Positions 8,874 to 14,726 of a stretch of DNA of 14,726 nucleotides are shown piece after piece. The stretch spans positions 1 to 14,726 of the forward strand of contig JAJYYS010000025.1 of assembly GCA_021800745.1 (NCBI GenBank), written 5' to 3'. This DNA comes from a bacterium (GTDB lineage Bacteria > SZUA-79 > Acidulodesulfobacterales > Acidulodesulfobacteraceae). The position numbers were made by a program, and so were the translations under genes. The notes under the pieces are model-generated. The model did no database searches, was not told where the DNA came from, and was given only the letters and a program-made list of their open reading frames with translations. Position 1 is the first letter of the stretch; each line of letters opens with the position of its first letter.

Positions 8874-10519
8874 TAAAAAGAAATTTTTTTATATTTTTTA
8901 AAGCACTGCCGTTTATTTTATTTATACTTTTTACCCAAAAAAGGTTTGTGATTTTCGGAGCCAGGCGGACTTTGAGCGAAAAATACCACTCTAAGTCCGC
9001 AAAATGGCTCACCCGAATAATAGCCGCGCTAGGCCCCACTTTTATAAAACTGGCGCAGGTTATTTCCACGAGGGCCGATTTTCTTCCTACGGCTTATTTA
9101 GACGCCCTTTCCACTCTGCAGGATGAAGTCCCCCCCGTTCCGTTTTACAGAATTAAACCTATTATAGAAAAAGATTCCGGTAAAAGCATAAACGATATTT
9201 TCGAAGAATTTAACGAAGAACCGCTGGCCGCCGCCTCCGTCGCTCAGGTTTACAGAGCGGCATATAAGGGTAAAGACGTCATCGTCAAGGTAATCAGGCC
9301 GGATATCGAAAAAAACGTCGCCATCGACATAAGGACGTTAAAAAGCGTTTTGAATCTATTGAAAATCTTCTTTCCTCAGAATAAATCAATCCAGTCTATA
9401 TCGGTAGTCCTGAGAGAATTCAGCGTTACTATTTACGAAGAAATGGACTTAATACACGAAACCAAAAATATAAAAGAATTTAGAAAAATCGCTAAAGAAC
9501 TCGATTTTATTATAATTCCCAAAACATATTCCGAACTGACTTCAAAAAATATTATGGTTATGGATTTCCATAAAGGGGTTAAAATTACGCATTTTAAACA
9601 AATAAGGGAAATGGGGCTGGAACCGAAAAAAATTATCGATAAGCTGATAGAATTTTACATCTATCAGTCTTTGGTAACCGGAATAGTTCACGCCGACCCT
9701 CATCCCGGAAATATTTTAGTTAACGGAGAAGGCAGAATTATTATGCTTGATTTCGGGCTTGTAATTCATATATCCGAAGATACCAAGCAGAATCTGATTA
9801 AAGCCGTCCTTGCCGGTATAAAAGAGGATATTCCGGGGATAATAGACGCCTACTACGCTCTCGGCATAATCAATAAAGAAGTTTCCAGGCAGCTTTTGGA
9901 AAGCATGGCGGGAAAACTATATAAGGTCTTAAGCCAGAAAGATATTTCAAGCAAAAAAATACAGGTTATAATCACCGAAATTATGAAAAGTTTTTACGCC
10001 TTTCCCTTCGAGCTTCCCCAGAACCTCGTATATATATTTAAAACGGCGGCTCTTCTGGAAGGCATAGGCACTGCGTATAATCCGTCTTATAATCTCGTTA
10101 AAGATATTATTCCGGTCGCAAAAAGATATATAAAAGAAACGGAATTAGGAAAAAGTTTTTCTCCTATAAATTTTATTAAAAAAGGTTTTGAACAGCTGAA
10201 AGAATTTATCAACGATACGAGAAGGTTAATGCACGTGGCATATTCGGAGGATTTCAGGGTAAAAATCCATCCGACCAATATATCCGGATTGGAGAACTTT
10301 TTAATACACGTAATAAAAAGGCTTATAGCCTCGGTAATAGGGGGATTTATAGGAATAATATCGGCGCTGATATTTATAGAATATAAAAACTTCTATATGC
10401 TCATTGCCGGTCTTGCAGTTTCCGCATTGACGGTATTTTTATCGGTCGCGTTTCCGATAAAAACGACTTACGGCTATTCGACGCTTCTCGATGTTTTCAG
10501 GCACAGAAATAGCGGATAG
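8870..10519 (+). CDS. ubiB: ABC1/AarF/UbiB family atypical kinase-like protein
   Basis: Membrane-associated protein-kinase-like ATPase of the UbiB/AarF/ADCK (ABC1) family, in other bacteria needed for ubiquinone synthesis or isoprenoid-lipid handling. The 549-residue product has the family-specific N-terminal extension with LGPTFIKLAQ (54-63), corresponding to the KxGQ motif but with Ala in place of Gly. The Ala-rich nucleotide loop AAASVAQV is at 120-127, the lysine of VIVKVIRP is Lys140, EEMDLIHETKN is at 190-200, the catalytic loop HADPHPGN at 274-281 and DFG at 294-296. Two C-terminal membrane helices lie at about 483-503 and 508-529, as in UbiB. Length matches E. coli UbiB (546). The start is taken as TTG 8870, overlapping the previous stop as TTGA. 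The next in-frame ATG is about 190 codons downstream, inside the kinase domain, while GTG at residue 27 is possible but would cut the N-terminal helix. No Shine-Dalgarno sequence is evident, so coupling to the YVTN gene is inferred. The quinone role is inferred from the family. Confidence 0.9.
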   Translation: MIKRNFFIFFKALPFILFILFTQKRFVIFGARRTLSEKYHSKSAKWLTRIIAALGPTFIKLAQVISTRADFLPTAYLDALSTLQDEVPPVPFYRIKPIIEKDSGKSINDIFEEFNEEPLAAASVAQVYRAAYKGKDVIVKVIRPDIEKNVAIDIRTLKSVLNLLKIFFPQNKSIQSISVVLREFSVTIYEEMDLIHETKNIKEFRKIAKELDFIIIPKTYSELTSKNIMVMDFHKGVKITHFKQIREMGLEPKKIIDKLIEFYIYQSLVTGIVHADPHPGNILVNGEGRIIMLDFGLVIHISEDTKQNLIKAVLAGIKEDIPGIIDAYYALGIINKEVSRQLLESMAGKLYKVLSQKDISSKKIQVIITEIMKSFYAFPFELPQNLVYIFKTAALLEGIGTAYNPSYNLVKDIIPVAKRYIKETELGKSFSPINFIKKGFEQLKEFINDTRRLMHVAYSEDFRVKIHPTNISGLENFLIHVIKRLIASVIGGFIGIISALIFIEYKNFYMLIAGLAVSALTVFLSVAFPIKTTYGYSTLLDVFRHRNSG

Positions 10520-10564
10520 GATTAGGGGGATTAAATAATTAGTGAGTGTTACGGGATAATTTTA

Positions 10565-10570
10565 TATAAT
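10565..10570 (+). promoter_or_regulatory. Candidate -10 box immediately upstream of glmU
   Basis: A perfect TATAAT lies only 10 bases before the glmU ATG. If used, transcription would begin at about 10577 and the mRNA would have almost no leader, which fits the lack of any Shine-Dalgarno sequence before glmU. No -35 box is found at 16-18 bases upstream (the stretch there reads GTGAGT), and the region is AT-rich, so this may be chance. Confidence 0.25.
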
Positions 10571-10580
10571 ATTAATTCAT

Positions 10581-12074
10581 ATGAAATATAATAAAAAAAT
10601 AAGAAATATCGGAGCGATTCTGCTTGCCGGAGGCATGGGAACGAGAATGAAATCCGAAGAGCCGAAAGCGCTTTCAGGCTTGTTGGAAAATCCTCTTATA
10701 TTTTATACTATTAAATCCTTAATGGATGCCGGAAAAGAATTTAACGTCCGCCGCGGTATAAGCGGATACAGGGTTTTTTTAGATAAAATAGGTACGGTAA
10801 TAGGGCATAAAGGAGAGCTTGTCAGAAATTACGTTCTGAAGGAAAAAAGATTCAAAAGAAAAGGACTGGCTTTAGACTTTTCGGTTCAGGAAAAATACCT
10901 CGGTACGGCAGACGCCGCAAAAAAAGCGTTAGATTTGTTTCCGGAAGGCGCCGAAGAAGAGGATGTGATAATATTGCCGTGCGATATGCCCTTGATAAAA
11001 CCGGAAACTTTTATAGAAACCTTAAAGTTTCATTTAGACAACGGAAACGATTTAACAGTTTTGTCAGTGGAAGTAGAAAATCCTTATTCTTACGGCAGAA
11101 TTCTAACAGATAAAAAAGGGTATGCGGAGAAAATAGTCGAAGAAAAAGAGTTATGCGATTTTACTCCAGATACTGCTTTGATAAAAGAAATTAATTCGGG
11201 AGTTTATATAATCAAATTAAATCTTTTAAGAAAATTTATCGGCCGCGTTAAGCCTAACAATAGAAAGAAAGAGTATTATTTTACGGATATAGTGGATATT
11301 TTTTATAAAGCGGGATTAAAAACCGCCTGCTATAAATCAGTTAATGCAGAGGAGTTTGTCGGAGTAAATTCGAAAGCTGATTTAATTAACGCCCAAAAAA
11401 TATTGCAAAAAAGATTAATCGGGAATTTTATCGAAAAAGGCGTTAATTTCATATCCGACGACAACGTTTATATAGGCTATAATGTTGAAATAGGCGAAAA
11501 TTCTGTTATATATCCGGGCGTTTTTTTATCCGGGAAAACTTTAATAATGAAAGGGGCTGTTATCGAAAACGGCTGCATTATTAAAGATTCGGCTATTCTG
11601 GATAATACGAGAATAAAACCTTACAGCGTTATTGAGAACTCTGTTATAATGAACGACGTTCAGATAGGTCCATTTGCGAGGTTAAGGCCTGAAACCTTTA
11701 TATCCGAAGGCGGCAGGATAGGAAATTTCGTCGAGGTTAAAAAAACTTTTATCGGGAAAAATACAAAAGCGTCGCATTTAAGCTATATAGGAGACGCACG
11801 CATCGGCGACGGCGTCAATATAGGAGCCGGAGTTATTACGTGCAACTATGACGGAAAAAAGAAATATGAAACTATAATAGAAGACGGCTGTTTTATCGGT
11901 TCGGATTCCCAACTCGTCGCTCCAGTTAAAATCGGAAAAAATTCTTACGTAGCCTCAGGGACTACCGTAACTAAAGACGTTTCCGTAGGCGCGCTAGCAA
12001 TATCGAGAACTCCGCAGAAAAATATAGAAGGGTGGGCGTTAAAAAAAATGAAAGCCGCAAAAAAGAAAAAATAA
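10581..12074 (+). CDS. glmU: Bifunctional UDP-N-acetylglucosamine pyrophosphorylase / glucosamine-1-phosphate N-acetyltransferase
   Basis: Makes UDP-GlcNAc from glucosamine-1-phosphate in two steps, acetyl transfer from acetyl-CoA followed by uridylyl transfer from UTP, in the cytoplasm. The N-terminal pyrophosphorylase domain starts with ILLAGGMGTRMKSEEPKAL (13-31). It continues with QEKYLGTADAA (103-113), the metal ligand Asp135 in LPCDMPL, YGRIL (171-175), EINSGVY (203-209) and GVN (261-263). The C-terminal left-handed beta-helix (about 295-497) carries IGPFARLRP (362-370), VEVKK (384-388), the presumed catalytic base His399 in ASHLSYIGD, IGAGVITCNYDG (414-425) and ALAISRTPQ (471-479). At 497 residues it is about 40 longer than E. 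coli GlmU (456). Most of the excess lies at 52-100, around the IGHKGE loop, a region that is short in E. coli. No Shine-Dalgarno sequence precedes ATG 10581, but the first conserved motif at residue 13 leaves little room for another start. glmS follows, so two of the pathway's enzymes are adjacent; glmM is not in view. Confidence 0.96.
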   Translation: MKYNKKIRNIGAILLAGGMGTRMKSEEPKALSGLLENPLIFYTIKSLMDAGKEFNVRRGISGYRVFLDKIGTVIGHKGELVRNYVLKEKRFKRKGLALDFSVQEKYLGTADAAKKALDLFPEGAEEEDVIILPCDMPLIKPETFIETLKFHLDNGNDLTVLSVEVENPYSYGRILTDKKGYAEKIVEEKELCDFTPDTALIKEINSGVYIIKLNLLRKFIGRVKPNNRKKEYYFTDIVDIFYKAGLKTACYKSVNAEEFVGVNSKADLINAQKILQKRLIGNFIEKGVNFISDDNVYIGYNVEIGENSVIYPGVFLSGKTLIMKGAVIENGCIIKDSAILDNTRIKPYSVIENSVIMNDVQIGPFARLRPETFISEGGRIGNFVEVKKTFIGKNTKASHLSYIGDARIGDGVNIGAGVITCNYDGKKKYETIIEDGCFIGSDSQLVAPVKIGKNSYVASGTTVTKDVSVGALAISRTPQKNIEGWALKKMKAAKKKK

Positions 12075-12079
12075 GGCGG

Positions 12080-12117
12080 GAACAGGGGGCTGATTTTAAA
12101 TCCGACCCCCCCTGTTC
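12080..12117 (+). repeat. GC-rich hairpin between glmU and glmS (palindromic element or unusual terminator)
   Basis: In a 71-base intergenic spacer, GAACAGGGGG (12080-12089) is perfectly repeated in inverted orientation as CCCCCTGTTC (12108-12117). The 18-base interior holds a second small palindrome, GATTT (12092-12096) facing AAATC (12098-12102). It is much more GC-rich than its surroundings. A run of A-rich sequence, not T, follows on the plus strand, so it is not a standard intrinsic terminator in either direction. The form, a long GC stem around a GATTTTAAATC core, resembles REP-like or small non-autonomous palindromic elements seen dispersed in some genomes; from one copy this cannot be proven. 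It could act as an mRNA stabiliser or attenuating structure between glmU and glmS. Confidence 0.6.
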
Positions 12118-12145
12118 AAAACAAAAATAGAGGAGATAATCGAGA

Positions 12146-14071
12146 ATGTGCGGGATTATGGGATTTTCCAGGGGATATTCCGAAAATCTAAACGGGGAAA
12201 GCTCCGTAGATATAGTTTTAAACGGGCTTAAAAGCCTTGAATACAGAGGATACGATTCTTCCGGCATAGCTTACTACGACCGGAGCGGAAAGAAGATAAA
12301 ATGCATCAAAAAGTCGGGAAAACTTGTAAATCTTTCGACAGAATTCAGCTGTATCAAGCCCGTAAAATCGGATATCGCCATAGGCCATATCAGGTGGGCT
12401 ACCCACGGAAAACCGACCGACGATAATGCCCACCCCCATATGGACTGCTCTGGAAATATCGCTATAGTTCATAACGGAATAATAGAAAATTACGCCGTTT
12501 TAAAAAGCAGGCTGATAAAAAAAGGGCATAAATTTATTACTCCTACCGATTCGGAAGTCATAGCCCATTTAATAGAGGACAATATTAACGAAGGCAAAAC
12601 CTTTTATGAAGCTGTTAGGCTTTCCGCCCTGGAGCTTTCCGGCGCTTTTGCCGTTTTGGTATTGAATGCGGCAGAAAAAAGCATTGCGGCGGTGAAATAC
12701 GGACCTCCATTAGTTATGGTTCATAAAGGCGGAGAAGTTTATTTTGCGAGCGACGTTTCCCCCCTCATAGAATATTCCGACGAGGTTTTATATTTAAAAA
12801 ATTCTGAAATAGCTTATTTTCATGACGGAATACTGGATCTGACTAATTTTAAAGGCAAGAAAACCGCCAAAACCGTTACGAAAATAGACTGGGATGCGTC
12901 GAGGGCGGTAAAGACCGGTTTTTCCCATTTTATGCAGAAAGAGATATTTGAACAGCCGTCGTGCCTTCTGGACGCATTTTCGTCTAGAGTAATATCCGTA
13001 AACGGCAAAAACGCTGGCGGCGGCCGGCTTAAAAATAAAATAAAGGATTCGTTTTCCGGTTTCAAGATTATGCTCGAAAACGTAAAGCTGACTAAAAAAG
13101 ACTTGGCAGACGCGTCCAGGATAGTAATAACAGCCTGCGGTTCTTCTTATTATGCCGGTCTTGCCATTAAGTATATGACCGAATCGATTTGCGGCATTCC
13201 GGCGATAGTCGAATACGGTTCGGAATTCAGGTACGAAAACTTTCCTATTTCTAAGAACGATATATTTATAGGAATTTCGCAGTCGGGGGAAACCGCCGAT
13301 ACCAACAGCGCGCTCGAGCTTGCTAAAGCCGCGGGCGCCGGCATAATTTCTATCACCAACGTTCCGGGCTCGCAGATAACCGCTATGTCCGATAAAGGAG
13401 TAATATATACGCATGCGGGTCCAGAAATAGGAGTAGCCTCCACGAAGGCGTTTACCACCCAGCTTTTATGCGGACTTCTTCTGGCTCTGCATATCAGGGA
13501 AATTAGAGGATATATTCCTTCGGGCGAAAATATCGACGGCCTTAAAATTTTTAACGATATGGTCGAACTTCCAAAAAAAGTCGAGCAGATTCTTTTTATG
13601 GACGAAGCGATTAAAGAGGCGGCAAAAAAATATTATAAGAATTCCAATTTTTTATATCTGGGAAGAGGGATATTGTATCCTATAGCGCTTGAAGGGGCTT
13701 TGAAATTAAAAGAAATTTCGTATATTCACGCCGAAGGTTATCCCGCCGGAGAAATGAAGCACGGCCCTATCGCTCTAGTGGACGAGAATATGCCGGTTTT
13801 GTTTCTTTTGTCTAACAATACGCTAGCCCCTAAAACAATATCCAACATCGAAGAAATAAAAGCGAGGGGCGGTAAAATTATTGCGGTTGCCGATTACGAG
13901 CCTGAGATAGACGGGCTGTCCGATTTGATAAAAATACCGGAAACGTCCGAAGTTCTGAGCCCCATTCTCTACACTATTCCGCTTCAGCTTCTGGCTTATC
14001 ATATCGCCGCTCTAAAAGGCACCGATATAGACCAGCCCCGCAATCTTGCAAAAAGCGTAACCGTAGAGTAA
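12146..14071 (+). CDS. glmS: Glutamine-fructose-6-phosphate aminotransferase (isomerizing)
   Basis: Cytoplasmic enzyme that makes glucosamine-6-phosphate from fructose-6-phosphate and glutamine, the entry step of UDP-GlcNAc synthesis. The 641-residue product starts MCGIMG, with Cys2 as the N-terminal nucleophile once Met is removed. The class II glutaminase domain (about 2-235) shows LEYRGYDSSG (31-40), HIRWATHG (81-88), VHNGIIENY (108-116) and Asp135 in TPTDSEV. The two SIS isomerase domains lie at about 320-455 (ACGSSYYAG 330-338, SQSGETADT 378-386, ASTKAFTTQ 431-439) and 490-630 (EGALKLKEISYIHAEGYPAG 516-535, KHGPIAL 538-544). The C-terminal tail DQPRNLAKSVTVE ends at 641. It is about 30 residues longer than E. 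coli GlmS (609), with extra residues near 10-20 and in the interdomain linker around 282-316. A strong Shine-Dalgarno GAGGAGA at 12130-12136 supports the start. No glmS ribozyme fits: the spacer is only 71 bases. Confidence 0.97.
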   Translation: MCGIMGFSRGYSENLNGESSVDIVLNGLKSLEYRGYDSSGIAYYDRSGKKIKCIKKSGKLVNLSTEFSCIKPVKSDIAIGHIRWATHGKPTDDNAHPHMDCSGNIAIVHNGIIENYAVLKSRLIKKGHKFITPTDSEVIAHLIEDNINEGKTFYEAVRLSALELSGAFAVLVLNAAEKSIAAVKYGPPLVMVHKGGEVYFASDVSPLIEYSDEVLYLKNSEIAYFHDGILDLTNFKGKKTAKTVTKIDWDASRAVKTGFSHFMQKEIFEQPSCLLDAFSSRVISVNGKNAGGGRLKNKIKDSFSGFKIMLENVKLTKKDLADASRIVITACGSSYYAGLAIKYMTESICGIPAIVEYGSEFRYENFPISKNDIFIGISQSGETADTNSALELAKAAGAGIISITNVPGSQITAMSDKGVIYTHAGPEIGVASTKAFTTQLLCGLLLALHIREIRGYIPSGENIDGLKIFNDMVELPKKVEQILFMDEAIKEAAKKYYKNSNFLYLGRGILYPIALEGALKLKEISYIHAEGYPAGEMKHGPIALVDENMPVLFLLSNNTLAPKTISNIEEIKARGGKIIAVADYEPEIDGLSDLIKIPETSEVLSPILYTIPLQLLAYHIAALKGTDIDQPRNLAKSVTVE

Positions 14072-14116
14072 AATAATATAGATACCAAGTAAACTAAACA
14101 GACTTATCGGTAAAAT

Positions 14117-14726
14117 ATGCCTTTTAATAATAATACAACAACCTTCCAGACAGCCGCCTATCTTAAAGGTTTGAACGAAGAACAGCTTAAAGCCGTTCTT
14201 CATGACGACGGACCTCTTTTAATACTGGCGGGTGCGGGTTCCGGCAAGACCAGGGTTATAACTTTGCGGGCGGTGCATCTTATAAAAACCGGCAAAGCTA
14301 AACCTTATAATATTCTGGGCGTAACGTTTACGAACAAAGCGGCTCGCGAAATGAAAGAAAGAATTAAAAAAGCGCTGGAATATGAAAACGGCGGCGGACG
14401 GATTGAATACGCCTCAGGTTACGGCGGCGGTTCGGGACTGCCGGAGTTTTCTACTTTTCACTCATTCTGCCTTAAGCTTCTTCGCAGGCATTACGATTTA
14501 GCAGGCTATGAAAGCTCCTTTGTGGTCTTCGACGAAGACGATTCAGGGAAAATAATCTCTAAAATTATCAAATCGCTTAATCTTAACGAAAAAATCATCA
14601 CTCCTTCAAAGGCAAAATACTTTATCGAAAAGAATAAAAATTCTTTCATTAATGCCGAGCAGTCTTTTGAAACGGTGAGGGCTTGGGAAAAGGATTACGC
14701 CGTCATATATTCGGAGTATTCAAAAA
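14117..14726 (+). CDS. uvrD: UvrD/PcrA/Rep-type superfamily 1 DNA helicase, N-terminal fragment (runs off window)
   Basis: ATP-dependent 3'-5' DNA helicase used in repair and replication restart. I read 203 codons from ATG 14117 to the right edge. The Q motif LNEEQ is at 19-23, Walker A AGAGSGKT at 38-45 with Lys44, motif Ia VTFTNKAAREMKERI at 69-83 and STFHSFCLKLLRRH (motif Ib region) at 112-125. Full-length relatives are about 650-750 residues, so more than two thirds, including the DExx box and motifs III-VI, lies outside. Between Ia and Ib there is a glycine-rich stretch (about 91-108) longer than in E. coli UvrD. An in-frame TAA at 14111-14113 just upstream fixes ATG 14117 as the first ATG; no clear Shine-Dalgarno sequence is visible. 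The gap from glmS is 45 bases, with no terminator seen. UvrD, PcrA and Rep cannot be told apart from this part. Confidence 0.92.
   Translation, partial: MPFNNNTTTFQTAAYLKGLNEEQLKAVLHDDGPLLILAGAGSGKTRVITLRAVHLIKTGKAKPYNILGVTFTNKAAREMKERIKKALEYENGGGRIEYASGYGGGSGLPEFSTFHSFCLKLLRRHYDLAGYESSFVVFDEDDSGKIISKIIKSLNLNEKIITPSKAKYFIEKNKNSFINAEQSFETVRAWEKDYAVIYSEYSK

Noticed and set aside
12075..12145. glmS ribozyme or riboswitch upstream of glmS
   Set aside because: The spacer of 71 bases is too short for the roughly 150-base ribozyme, and its content is accounted for by one hairpin and the Shine-Dalgarno site.
12794..13414. Open reading frame of 206 codons on the minus strand
   Set aside because: It sits entirely inside glmS, which is conserved throughout. 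The minus-strand product is Tyr/Arg-rich, as expected of an antisense frame, and resembles nothing known to me.

Overview
This window reads as an ordinary, gene-dense chromosomal segment from an AT-rich, Gram-negative (two-membrane) bacterium. The cell-envelope evidence is a lipobox-bearing BamE/SmpA-like outer-membrane lipoprotein, diaminopimelate epimerase, a periplasmic Slt-type lytic transglycosylase, and both GlmU and GlmS for UDP-GlcNAc synthesis. Codon use is uniformly AT-rich (many AAA, ATA, TTA and TAT codons) with no obvious foreign island. I cannot assign a taxon securely. A low-GC deltaproteobacterium-like or related lineage is a guess from gene content and style only.

Layout. Positions 1-907 (minus strand) hold a DppB-type ABC transporter permease that runs off the left edge. 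A 116-bp, very AT-rich divergent intergenic region (908-1023) separates it from a DppC-type permease on the plus strand (1024-1860). From there every gene is on the plus strand: BamE/SmpA-like lipoprotein (1947-2357), dapF (2391-3281), Slt-type lytic transglycosylase (3299-5332), ligA (5364-7382), a secreted YVTN beta-propeller protein (7419-8873), an ABC1/UbiB kinase-like protein starting at TTG and overlapping its neighbour by 4 nt (8870-10519), glmU (10581-12074), glmS (12146-14071), and the first 203 codons of a UvrD/PcrA-type helicase (14117 to the right edge). Gaps between plus-strand genes are at most 86 bp, so much of this could be one or a few long transcripts. No stretch above 300 bases lacks a gene.

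How the genes fit together. DppB and DppC form the membrane channel of a peptide/nickel-type ABC importer; its ATPases and binding protein are not visible. DapF supplies meso-DAP, GlmS and GlmU supply UDP-GlcNAc, and Slt trims or recycles the finished wall, so envelope biogenesis is the main theme. LigA and the UvrD-type helicase are DNA replication/repair housekeeping genes. The UbiB-like protein suggests isoprenoid-quinone or related lipid metabolism. The YVTN protein is the least understood gene here.

I found no RNA genes, CRISPR array, transposase or phage genes, and nothing that I would call a new biological system. The points most worth a second look are the divergent dppB/dppC arrangement, the 7+2 split repeat structure of the YVTN protein with its coupling to the UbiB-like gene, a GC-rich hairpin without a U-tract between glmU and glmS, and a mixture of strong-SD and SD-less starts.
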